From: AC-32 sp038236705
Lineage (GTDB): Bacteria > Actinomycetota > Thermoleophilia > Gaiellales > Gaiellaceae
Direction of reading: 5' to 3'
Length of the DNA stretch: 19,604 bases
Assembly (NCBI GenBank): GCA_038236705.1
Contig: JBBRZN010000041.1
Location: 1-19,604 of the forward strand
Shown here: positions 12,527-19,152 of the stretch, one piece after another
Position numbering within the stretch: the stretch's first letter is position 1
How the letters are laid out: the number at the start of each line of letters is the position of its first letter
The notes under the pieces: model-generated
Seen by the model: only the letters and a program-made list of their open reading frames with translations
What the model was told of the DNA's origin: nothing
Database searches by the model: none
Made by a program: the position numbers and the translations under genes

Positions 12527-13507
12527 CTAGAAGTGGGCGCTGCGCCAGCCGCTGGCGATCACGAGCACGATCACTGCCGCGGCCAGGAGGCGGTAGACGA
12601 CGAACGGCGTGTAGTCGTGCCGCCGCACGTACCCGAGCAGGAGGTCGATCGCCACGAGACCGACCGCCGCAGCCGCCATCGTCCCGACCACGAACGGCCC
12701 GACCGAGCCCGCCGGGAGCGGCTCGAGCACGACGTGCTTGAGGCCCTTGTAGACGACGGCGCCGAAGACGATCGGGATCAGCAGCAGGAACGCGAAGCGG
12801 GCGGCCGCATCCCGCTCGAGCCGGAAGAAGCGCCCCGTGGTGATCGTGATCCCCGAGCGCGAGACCCCCGGCATCAGCGCCAGGATCTGCGAGATCCCCA
12901 CGGCAAAGGCCGGCCAGAAGCCGAGCTCGCCGATCTGCCGTTCCTGCGGCAGCCGGTCGGCGAGCCAGAGCAGGACGCCGAAAACCGCGAGGAAGATCGC
13001 GATCTGCCACGGCTGGCCCAGGTGTTTCTCGATCGGCTCCTCCCCTGCAGCGCCCGCGATCGCCGCCGGGATCGTGGCGAAGAAGATCCACCAGGCGATC
13101 CGCTCGTCAACGGTCGTGACACTGCGCCGGCCGACCGAACGGAACCAGGCCGAGAGGTAGCGAACGACGTCCTCCCAGAAGTACGCGATGACGGCGACGA
13201 GCGTGCCGAGATGGAGCGCCACGTCGAAGGTCTTGTTGAAGCTCGGGTGGGCCTCGAGGTAGTGCCAGTCCACGAGCCACGGCACCAGGATGAGGTGGCC
13301 CGACGAGGAGATCGGCAGGAGCTCGGTCAGCCCCTGCGTGACGCCGAGGACGAAGGCCTGCCAGTCGGAGAGGCGGCCCGCCTGCTCGCCGGCGTCCGCC
13401 GCCGCGAGGACCGCCGCGATGAGAAGCAGCAGCGCAGCGACCCCGTAGACGAGCTTCGGGCGCAAACGCCGCCGCGGCTCAGCGGCTGAAGCTGCCGTCG
13501 CGCCCAC
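12527..13507 (-). CDS. uppP: Undecaprenyl-diphosphatase (UppP/BacA)
   Basis: 326 residues from the GTG at 13507. This integral membrane enzyme dephosphorylates undecaprenyl diphosphate, recycling the lipid carrier for peptidoglycan and giving bacitracin tolerance. The signature VTQGLTELLPISSSGHLIL (the (E/Q)xxxE plus SSSGH motif) and the second motif LMPGVSRSGITITTGRFFRL are intact, and at least seven membrane segments follow. Family members are usually about 265-280 residues. The excess is N-terminal: a basic stretch (EPRRRLRPK) and an extra hydrophobic helix (LVYGVAALLLLIAAVLAAAD) before the conserved core. The frame is open to a GTG at 13564 (345 residues). I prefer 13507 because TAGCGT lies 7 nt upstream, matching other leaderless starts. 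It is divergent from the 211-aa gene. Confidence 0.93.
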   Translation of the reverse strand: MGATAASAAEPRRRLRPKLVYGVAALLLLIAAVLAAADAGEQAGRLSDWQAFVLGVTQGLTELLPISSSGHLILVPWLVDWHYLEAHPSFNKTFDVALHLGTLVAVIAYFWEDVVRYLSAWFRSVGRRSVTTVDERIAWWIFFATIPAAIAGAAGEEPIEKHLGQPWQIAIFLAVFGVLLWLADRLPQERQIGELGFWPAFAVGISQILALMPGVSRSGITITTGRFFRLERDAAARFAFLLLIPIVFGAVVYKGLKHVVLEPLPAGSVGPFVVGTMAAAAVGLVAIDLLLGYVRRHDYTPFVVYRLLAAAVIVLVIASGWRSAHF

Positions 13508-13514
13508 TCGCCGG

Positions 13515-13520
13515 ACGCTA
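13515..13520 (-). promoter_or_regulatory. uppP: -10 box supporting the GTG 13507 start of uppP
   Basis: On the minus strand TAGCGT lies 7 bases before the GTG at 13507. No Shine-Dalgarno sequence or clear -35 box is seen. If real, it rules out the longer uppP reading from 13564. Confidence 0.4.
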
Positions 13521-13568
13521 GCAAGAGGCCTTCCCGGCTGCTCGATGGGCTGGCCCACCTTCACCGCT

Positions 13569-13574
13569 TAGACT
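13569..13574 (+). promoter_or_regulatory. -10 box of a probable leaderless promoter (211-aa gene)
   Basis: TAGACT lies 6 bases before the GTG at 13581, with no Shine-Dalgarno sequence between. The spacing predicts transcription starting at the GTG. Confidence 0.5.
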
Positions 13575-13580
13575 CGGCGC

Positions 13581-14216
13581 GTGGCTGACTGGGTGGCGAT
13601 CTCGTCGCTGGCGACCGCGGGCGGCACGCTCGCTTTGGCCGGCGCGACCTTCGCGTCGGTGCGCTCCGCAAATCGCTCGTCGCGGGTCGCCGAGCGCACG
13701 CTGCTCGCCGAGCTCAGGCCCGTCTTGATGCCTTCCCGACTTCAGGATCCGGTACAGAAGATCCACTTCGCCGACGGCAAGTGGCTCGCGACGCCGGGAG
13801 GCGGGGCGGGTGCCGAGGCCGGCGACGAGGCCGTCTGGCTGACGATCTCGCTGCGGAACGTCGGCACGGGGATCGCTGTCCTGCACGGGTGGCTCTTCCA
13901 TCCCGAGCGGATCCTCAGCGGCACGTCCGGCGCGCCCTCGCTCGAAGGTTTTCGGCGGCTCTCGCGGGATCTCTACGTTCCCGTTAGCGACATCGGCTTC
14001 TGGCAAGGCGCGTTTCGGGACCCCAGTGAGCCCGAGTTCGAACAGGCGCGCGAGCGGATCGAGGCAGGCGAGCCGATGACGGTGGACGTGCTCTACGGCG
14101 ACCACGAAGGCGGCCAGCGGGTCGTGACGCGCTTCCTGCTCTCCCGGCGGGCGGACGGAGTCTGGATGGCGGCGGCCGGTCGGCACTGGAACATCGACCG
14201 CGACGACCCTCGCTAG
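13581..14216 (+). CDS. N-terminally membrane-anchored protein, unknown function
   Basis: 211 residues. Residues about 3-27 (WVAISSLATAGGTLALAGAT and onward) form one hydrophobic helix, followed by a basic/polar helix (SANRSSRVAERTLLAELRPV). The remaining residues, about 50-205, are a mostly beta soluble domain (VWLTISLRNVGTGIAVLHGW, VTRFLLSRRADGVWMAAAGR). No catalytic motif is recognised. It resembles conserved actinobacterial hypothetical proteins with this same anchor-plus-beta layout, from memory rather than a search. A possible role at the membrane face is inferred only from topology. The GTG start is supported by TAGACT 6 nt upstream. The next gene begins 9 nt after the stop but appears to have its own -10 box. 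Confidence 0.75.
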   Translation: MADWVAISSLATAGGTLALAGATFASVRSANRSSRVAERTLLAELRPVLMPSRLQDPVQKIHFADGKWLATPGGGAGAEAGDEAVWLTISLRNVGTGIAVLHGWLFHPERILSGTSGAPSLEGFRRLSRDLYVPVSDIGFWQGAFRDPSEPEFEQARERIEAGEPMTVDVLYGDHEGGQRVVTRFLLSRRADGVWMAAAGRHWNIDRDDPR

Positions 14217-14219
14217 GCT
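14214..14219 (+). promoter_or_regulatory. -10 box of a probable leaderless promoter (cupin gene)
   Basis: TAGGCT lies 6 bases before the GTG at 14226. It overlaps the TAG stop codon of the preceding gene (14214-14216), so one hexamer serves both roles. Confidence 0.45.
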
Positions 14220-14225
14220 CTCGCC

Positions 14226-14759
14226 GTGGCCCGCGGGGAGGCGAAGATCGAGCAGACCGAGGCCGGCGCGGTCGTCGCGTCCCCCGGCTGGTTCGTGCTC
14301 AACATGGCCGATGTCGCCTGGATGCGCGACAAGCGCGGAGGCGAGTGGACCGACCTCGAGCCCGAGGCGGGCGAGTTCGAGCAGTACGGGATCGGGATCC
14401 ACGTTCTCCACCCGGGCCAGCCGAATGGGCTCTACCACTCCGAGAACGTGCAGGAGGACTTTCTCGTCCTCTCCGGCGAGTGCCTGCTCCTCGTCGAGGA
14501 GGAGGAGCGCCTGCTGAAGGCGTGGGACCTCGTCCACTGCGCGCCGGGCACGCGCCACATCTTCATCGGCGCCGGCGACGGCCCCTGCGCGATCCTGATG
14601 GTCGGCGCCCGCGGTGAGGGCAAGACGCTGCACTACCCGCCGAGCGAGGTGGCCGCGAAGCACGGGGCATCCGCCACGGAGGAGACGACCAACCCGCGCG
14701 AGGCCTACCGCGACTGGCCGCGCGACTTCGAGCAGGTGCGCGCCACTTGGCCGCTCTGA
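14226..14759 (+). CDS. Cupin-domain protein
   Basis: 177 residues. A single small beta-barrel is indicated by cupin motif 1 (GLYHSENVQEDFLVLSGE, 68-85: His71, Glu73 or Glu77, Gly84) and motif 2 (DLVHCAPGTRHIFIGAGDGP, 101-120: Pro107, Gly108, His111). His71, Glu77 and His111 are plausible metal ligands. The C-terminal 45 residues (YPPSEVAAKHGASATEETTN, then YRDWP) form a charged tail seen in some cupins that accompany other enzymes. The function is open: sugar or amino-acid dioxygenase-like and ligand-binding roles are both possible. The 3' end overlaps the start of the following enzyme gene by 13 nt, so the two are probably co-translated. Confidence 0.82.
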   Translation: MARGEAKIEQTEAGAVVASPGWFVLNMADVAWMRDKRGGEWTDLEPEAGEFEQYGIGIHVLHPGQPNGLYHSENVQEDFLVLSGECLLLVEEEERLLKAWDLVHCAPGTRHIFIGAGDGPCAILMVGARGEGKTLHYPPSEVAAKHGASATEETTNPREAYRDWPRDFEQVRATWPL

Positions 14760-15568
14760 GCCAGCGCGAGCAGGCGGAGCTCTTCCGCTCGTACCACCTG
14801 GGACCTCCGGTGCTCGTCCTCCCGAACGTCTGGGACGTCGCGAGCGCCGTCATCGTCGCCCGCACCCCCGGCGCGCGGGCGCTCGCGACCACGAGCGCAG
14901 GCGTCGCCTGGTCGCGCGGCTACCCGGACGGCGAGGTGATCCCCCGCGACGAGATGCTGGAGGAGGTCCGCCGCATTGTGAATGCCGTCGAGCTTCCGGT
15001 GACCGCCGACCTCGAGGGCGGCTACGGCGACCCGGGCGAGACCGCCCGGGTCGCGATCGAGGCCGGAGCCGTCGGCCTGAACCTCGAGGACGGCATCCGG
15101 CACGAGATCCTGCGGCCCCTCGAGGAGGGGGTCGAGTCGGTCCGGGCTGTCGTCGCTGCGGGAGAGCAGGCGGGCGTACCGCTCGTCGTGAACGCGCGCA
15201 CGGACGTGTTCCTGGTCGGAGCCGGAAGCGCCGAGGAGCAGCTCGAGGCCGCGATCGAGCGCCTGAACGCGTACCTCGAGGCAGGCGCGGACTGCGGCTT
15301 CGCGGTCGGCGCCCGGGAGCCCGAGGCGATCCAGCGCCTGACGCGCGAGGTGCGGGGCCCGGTCAGCATCTTCGCGGGGCCTGGCTGGCCGACGATTGCC
15401 GAGCTGGAGAGCCTCGGCGTCGCGCGCATCAGCGTCGCTACCGGCTCCGCCCGCGCCGCGTACTCGCTCGTCTCGGCGATCGCGGAGGAGCTCTTCACGA
15501 CGGGCACCTACGACCACCTGATTCCCGCGACGGACTCGCCGCCGAACCTGAACGAGCTGCTGGCCTGA
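14747..15568 (+). CDS. Isocitrate lyase/PEP mutase superfamily enzyme
   Basis: 273 residues, a cytoplasmic (beta/alpha)8 barrel. Landmarks are VLPNVWDVASAVI (24-36), TTSAGVAWSRGYPDG (48-62), VTADLEGGYGD (85-95; Asp88 and Glu90 for Mg2+), GLNLEDG (110-116) and VNARTDVFL (148-156; Asn149, Arg151). The KKCGH loop of true isocitrate lyase and 2-methylisocitrate lyase is absent, so this belongs to the broad PEP-mutase/oxaloacetate-hydrolase-like group of C-C or C-P bond enzymes on 2-oxoacids. The substrate is unknown. The start is a TTG at 14747 inside the end of the cupin gene; no ATG or GTG exists before conserved residues begin, so the TTG (or a nearby CTG) must be used. Only 21 nt separate it from the response regulator gene. 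Confidence 0.85.
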   Translation: MAALSQREQAELFRSYHLGPPVLVLPNVWDVASAVIVARTPGARALATTSAGVAWSRGYPDGEVIPRDEMLEEVRRIVNAVELPVTADLEGGYGDPGETARVAIEAGAVGLNLEDGIRHEILRPLEEGVESVRAVVAAGEQAGVPLVVNARTDVFLVGAGSAEEQLEAAIERLNAYLEAGADCGFAVGAREPEAIQRLTREVRGPVSIFAGPGWPTIAELESLGVARISVATGSARAAYSLVSAIAEELFTTGTYDHLIPATDSPPNLNELLA

Positions 15569-15576
15569 GCCCGGAA

Positions 15577-15582
15577 TAGGCT
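15577..15582 (+). promoter_or_regulatory. -10 box of a probable leaderless promoter (response regulator gene)
   Basis: TAGGCT, preceded by GGAA, lies 7 bases before the GTG at 15590. It is the same hexamer as the cupin-gene box. No Shine-Dalgarno sequence is present. Confidence 0.5.
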
Positions 15583-15589
15583 TCGTCGC

Positions 15590-16270
15590 GTGGACGAGCA
15601 CGTGCTGCTCGTGGAGGACGACCCCTCTATCCTGGAGGTCGCCAGCCTCGGCCTGGAGCAGGCGGGCTTTCGCGTCACGGCCACCGGCGACGGACGGGAT
15701 GCGCTGCTTCGTTTCAGGCAGGGGCCGTTTGACCTCGTCGTCCTCGACGTGATGCTCCCGTCGCTCGACGGGCTCGAGGTCTGCCGCGAGATCCGCCGCG
15801 AGAGTCAGATGCCGATCGTGATGCTCTCGGCGCGGAGCGAGTTGCACGACGTGGTCGTCGGGCTCGAGCTCGGAGCCGACGACTACGTCACGAAGCCCTT
15901 CGAGCTGCCCGAGCTCGTCGCCCGGATCAAGGCGGTGCTCAGGCGCTCCACGGCCGGTCCCCTCGAGGGGGCGATCTCCATCGCCGGCCTCGAGATCGAC
16001 CCGGCCGGCTTCAGCGTGCGCAAGGGCGAGGAGGACGTCGCGCTCACCGCCACCGAGTTCCGCCTGCTGCTCGAGCTCGCGCGCCGGCCGAAGCAGGTCT
16101 TCACGCGCGAGCTGCTGCTCGAGCTGGTCTGGAACTACGACTACCTCGGCGATTCGCGGCTCGTGGACGTGGCCGTTCAGCGGCTGCGAGGAAAGATCGA
16201 GGACGACCCGGCGCAGCCGACGCTGATCCACACGGTGCGCGGAGTCGGCTACCGGTTCGGCCAGGGCTAG
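15590..16270 (+). CDS. OmpR/PhoB-family response regulator
   Basis: 226 residues. The receiver domain (about 3-118) has the acidic pair Glu9-Asp10-Asp11 (LLVEDD), phospho-acceptor Asp53 (VVLDVMLPSLDG), Ser80 (VMLSA) and Lys102 (YVTKPFE). A winged-helix DNA-binding domain (about 128-225) follows: LTATEFRLLLELARRPKQVF, TRELLLELVWNYDYLGDSRL, VDVAVQRLRGKIE, HTVRGVGYRF. It should be phosphorylated by the kinase encoded next and bind direct repeats as a dimer. It is closest in style to MtrA/PhoP-like actinobacterial regulators, though a specific orthology is not claimed. Its TAG stop overlaps the kinase GTG (TAGTG), so the pair is translationally coupled. The GTG start is supported by TAGGCT 7 nt upstream. 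Confidence 0.93.
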   Translation: MDEHVLLVEDDPSILEVASLGLEQAGFRVTATGDGRDALLRFRQGPFDLVVLDVMLPSLDGLEVCREIRRESQMPIVMLSARSELHDVVVGLELGADDYVTKPFELPELVARIKAVLRRSTAGPLEGAISIAGLEIDPAGFSVRKGEEDVALTATEFRLLLELARRPKQVFTRELLLELVWNYDYLGDSRLVDVAVQRLRGKIEDDPAQPTLIHTVRGVGYRFGQG

Positions 16271-17601
16271 TGCCCCTGCGGCGCCGCCTGACGGTCGTCT
16301 TCATGCTCGCCGTCGGCGTGTCGGCCGCTGCGCTTGCGCTCGGCTCCTACTTCGTCGTGCGACACAACCTGATGTCGGATTCGGTCGCTTCGGGCGAGCG
16401 GCAGGCGCGGCGCAACCTGGCGATCGCGCCGACATACCTGGACCAGGGCACCGAACAGCTTCTCGCCGCGTACGCGCGCGGCGGTGCCGCCTTCCTCACT
16501 GTCGGTATCCGCCGAGGTCGACCGTTCTCGTCGAGATTCATGGGCATCCGTCAGGTGCCGGCGGGATTGCGGCGAATCGTCGCCCACGGCGAGCTCGGCT
16601 ACGAGCGCGCGGATGTCGCGGGTATCCATTACCTCGTCGTGGGCGGCCCTGTCGGGGGCGACACCGAGCTCTATTTCTTCTTCTCCGAGCAAGCCTTGCG
16701 TCACGACCTCGCGCTGCTGCGGAACATCCTCGCCGGCGGGGTCGGGATCCTCGTGCTGCTTGCGGGCTTCGCCGGAGCGCTGCTGGCGCGCCAGACGCTG
16801 CGTCCGGTCGGCCGCGCGAGCGACGCGGCCCGCTCGCTCGCGGAAGGGCTCCTGGAGACGCGGCTCCCGATCGAGGGCCGCGACGAGTTCGGCAGCTGGG
16901 CGCAGTCTTTCAACGAGATGGCGGCCGCGCTCGAGACGAAGATCGCCGATCTCTCCGCGGCGCAGGCCCGCGAGCGCCGCTTCACCGCCGACGTGGCGCA
17001 CGAGCTGCGCACGCCCCTGACCGCGCTCGTCGGCGAGGCCTCGCTGCTCGCCGATCACCTCGACTCGATGCCGCCCGAGTCGCGGCGTCCAGCCGAGCTC
17101 CTGGTCGCCGACGTGGGCCGGCTCCGGCGCCTCGTCGAGGACCTGATGGAGATCTCACGCTTCGACGCCGGGCAGGAGAGCATCCACGCCGAAAGCGTCG
17201 AGCTCGGCGCGCTGACCGCGGCCACCGTCCGCGCGCGCGGCTGGGAGGAGCGCGTGCGGATCGAGGCGGGTGAGGTCGAGCTCACCAGCGATCCGCGCAG
17301 GCTCGAGCGCATCGTCGCAAACCTGGTCGGCAACGCCGCCGAGCACGGCGGCAAGGAGATCGCGGTCCGGGTGGGCCGGGACGGCGGCCCCTTCGTGGAG
17401 GTCGCAGACCGGGGACCGGGTATCCCGCGCGAGCATCTGCCGCACCTCTTCGAGCGCTTCTACAAGGCGGATGCGGCCCGCAGCGGTGGGGGGACAGGCC
17501 TGGGCCTCGCGATCGCACAGGAGAACGCGCGCCTCCTGGGAGGCCGGATCGAGGTCTGGAGCGAGCCCGGCGAAGGCACCCGCTTCACGCTGCGGCTGTG
17601 A
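16270..17601 (+). CDS. Sensor histidine kinase (HAMP, HisKA, HATPase_c)
   Basis: 443 residues. The first membrane helix is about 8-30, the extracytoplasmic sensor domain about 31-148 and the second helix about 152-173 (ILAGGVGILVLLAGFAGALL). A HAMP linker (about 175-228) follows. HisKA has the phospho-acceptor His244 in FTADVAHELRTPLTAL. HATPase_c has the N box ERIVANLVGNAAEHG, G1 DRGPGIP, F box LFERFYKAD and G2 GGTGLGLAIAQ. It senses an envelope signal and phosphorylates the co-encoded regulator. The sensor domain (about 118 residues) is small and has no recognised family; it contains a GGxVGGDTELYFFFSE strand pattern close to the second helix. The GTG start overlaps the regulator stop. Two genes for exported proteins follow on the same strand. 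Confidence 0.93.
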   Translation: MPLRRRLTVVFMLAVGVSAAALALGSYFVVRHNLMSDSVASGERQARRNLAIAPTYLDQGTEQLLAAYARGGAAFLTVGIRRGRPFSSRFMGIRQVPAGLRRIVAHGELGYERADVAGIHYLVVGGPVGGDTELYFFFSEQALRHDLALLRNILAGGVGILVLLAGFAGALLARQTLRPVGRASDAARSLAEGLLETRLPIEGRDEFGSWAQSFNEMAAALETKIADLSAAQARERRFTADVAHELRTPLTALVGEASLLADHLDSMPPESRRPAELLVADVGRLRRLVEDLMEISRFDAGQESIHAESVELGALTAATVRARGWEERVRIEAGEVELTSDPRRLERIVANLVGNAAEHGGKEIAVRVGRDGGPFVEVADRGPGIPREHLPHLFERFYKADAARSGGGTGLGLAIAQENARLLGGRIEVWSEPGEGTRFTLRL

Positions 17602-17681
17602 CGGAACCGTTACGTGGCCGTGACAGCGATGTTGCAGGCGAGAAGCAGGATGGGCGCACGGTCACGACAAAGGAGCACACC

Positions 17682-18206
17682 ATGAAGCCATCGCTCGCCC
17701 TGCTCTCGGTTCTCGTACTCACCGCGGCAGGCGTCGTCGCGCTCGCTCGTCTCTCGTCGGCGCCTGCAGCCGTGTCGGCCCCGAGCGCGAAGACCCCGCC
17801 GCGTGTCGTCGTCCAGTACGCCCACGTCAAGTCCCTCAGGCGCACGGGTGGTCGCTTCGTCATGCGGGTCGACCCCGCACTCTGGCTCAGCGGCGTGACC
17901 GCCTACCACGCGGCCGTCGAGGACAAGGCCATCGCGCCGGGCAACGCGGTTCCCAACGACTACTACGTCCGGGACACGGATCATCGCCTGCTGACCTACC
18001 GCGTTGCGTCGAATGCCCGGGTCACGGTGCTCACCCGCAGCGGAACCGGGCCGATTCCGGCGACGACGATCTCGGTCGCGGAATTTGCGCAGATCGTCCA
18101 GGGCAAGAATCCGAAGCACCGCCGCCTGCTGGAGCCCAAGGCCGGCTTCTGGCTTCGGATCGCCGTCGACAGCGTCTTTTCCCTCGACCAGCAGTACCAG
18201 CCCTAG
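17682..18206 (+). CDS. Small exported protein of unknown function
   Basis: 174 residues. Residues about 1-30 are a signal peptide or anchor (MKPSLALLSVLVLTAAGVVA, then an Ala/Ser-rich stretch). The mature part is a beta-rich domain: VVVQYAHVKSLRRTGGRFVM, VDPALWLSGVTAYHAAVED, NDYYVRDTDHRLLTYRV, VTVLT. It carries no cysteine. I do not recognise the family. The ATG at 17682 has a strong Shine-Dalgarno sequence (AAAGGAG, 6 nt spacing) and sits at the signal peptide; a longer reading from 17598 would place a charged tail before it. It lies 80 bp after the kinase gene and 9 bp before the GerMN lipoprotein gene, so it is probably part of one operon with them. The 80-bp gap shows no clear terminator. 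Confidence 0.78.
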   Translation: MKPSLALLSVLVLTAAGVVALARLSSAPAAVSAPSAKTPPRVVVQYAHVKSLRRTGGRFVMRVDPALWLSGVTAYHAAVEDKAIAPGNAVPNDYYVRDTDHRLLTYRVASNARVTVLTRSGTGPIPATTISVAEFAQIVQGKNPKHRRLLEPKAGFWLRIAVDSVFSLDQQYQP

Positions 18207-18215
18207 GAGGCAACA

Positions 18216-19091
18216 ATGAAGAAGCTGCTCGCACTCGCAAGCCTGGCCGTTGTCGGCGGCGCCCCCGGGTTCGTCGCGGCGGGTTGCGGCTCCGAGAAGG
18301 CCGTCTCCTTGGGCCCGGCCGGCGGGAAGACCGGCTCGACCGCCGCCACGGAGTCGACCGGGAGCGTTCCGACCTCGGTCTCGCTCGAGGTGTGGTTCCT
18401 CGACGGCGAGCAGCTCGCCCGGCAGTCGCGGTCGCACGAGGCGACGCCCCTGGTTGCCACGGCGGCGATGAAGGCTCTGCTGGCGGGGCCGAGCCCGGCG
18501 GAGCTCGAGTCGGGCCTCGACACTTCGGTCCCCGCCGACACCAAGCTGCTCGGGATCTCGATCAAGAAGGGCGTCGCGACCGTCGACCTCACCTCGCAGT
18601 ACCAGTCCGGCGGCGGCTCGCTCTCGATGAAGGCACGCCTCGCCCAGGTGGTCTACACGCTCACGCAGTTCCCGACGGTGCGGGCCGTCCTGTTCCATCT
18701 CGACGGCGAGCCGGTGAGCGTCTTCTCCGGGGAGGGGATCGTGCTCGACCACCCGGTCGGCCGGGCCGACTATGAAGACCTGCTGCCGGTCATCTCCGTG
18801 GACAAGCCCGTCGCCGAGGCTCGGGTCTCCAGCCCGGTGCAGGTTTCGGGAAGCGCGAACGTCTTCGAGGCCAACGTCACGGTCAAGGTGCTGGACGAGA
18901 ACGGGAAGGTCGTCGGCAACACCTTCACCACCGCGACCTGCGGAACGGGCTGCCGGGGCACGTACTCGGTTCCTGTCACCTTCAAGGTCGGCCGGGAGCA
19001 GCGTGGGACGATCGTGGTCTCCGACGACGATGCCGCGGGGACCGGCACGCCGCCCCACCAGGTGCGGATCGAGGTCGTGCTCGTGCCCTGA
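18216..19091 (+). CDS. GerMN-Gmad2 domain lipoprotein
   Basis: 291 residues. The signal region 1-23 ends in VAAGC, a near-lipobox with Ala instead of Leu at -3, so Cys24 is probably the lipidated residue. A Gly/Ser/Thr linker leads to a GerMN domain (about 55-175): VSLEVWFLDGEQL, TPLVATAAMKALLAGPSPAE, STxVPxDTKLLGISIKKGVATVDL-like strands, and LAQVVYTLTQFPTVRAVLFH. A Gmad2 immunoglobulin-like domain (about 190-290) follows: ISVDKPVAEARVSSPVQVSG, FEANVTVKVLDENGKVV, CGTGCRGTY, VRIEVVLV. GerMN domains occur in spore germination proteins and in LpqB, the lipoprotein partner of MtrAB. Its position behind a response regulator and kinase suggests a similar accessory role. A very strong Shine-Dalgarno sequence (TAGGAGG, 18204-18210) overlaps the preceding stop codon. 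Confidence 0.88.
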   Translation: MKKLLALASLAVVGGAPGFVAAGCGSEKAVSLGPAGGKTGSTAATESTGSVPTSVSLEVWFLDGEQLARQSRSHEATPLVATAAMKALLAGPSPAELESGLDTSVPADTKLLGISIKKGVATVDLTSQYQSGGGSLSMKARLAQVVYTLTQFPTVRAVLFHLDGEPVSVFSGEGIVLDHPVGRADYEDLLPVISVDKPVAEARVSSPVQVSGSANVFEANVTVKVLDENGKVVGNTFTTATCGTGCRGTYSVPVTFKVGREQRGTIVVSDDDAAGTGTPPHQVRIEVVLVP

Positions 19092-19113
19092 GGGCGGAAG
19101 AATTACGGTGTCG

Positions 19114-19127
19114 CTACGTTCTCGTAG
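19114..19127 (+). other. Short palindrome upstream of the peroxiredoxin gene
   Basis: CTACG and CGTAG flank a TTCT loop. The left arm includes TACGTT, which could act as a -10 box giving a leader of roughly 25-30 nt before the Shine-Dalgarno start of the peroxiredoxin gene. It may be an operator or part of the promoter. The evidence is only the symmetry and position. Confidence 0.25.
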
Positions 19128-19152
19128 GCGTCACTGGAAACAGGAGGATGAG

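Noticed and set aside
11673..13091. Minus-strand frame spanning uppP and the lamin-tail gene
   Set aside because: It is out of frame with both well-supported genes and made of low-complexity Arg/Gly/Ala-rich sequence.
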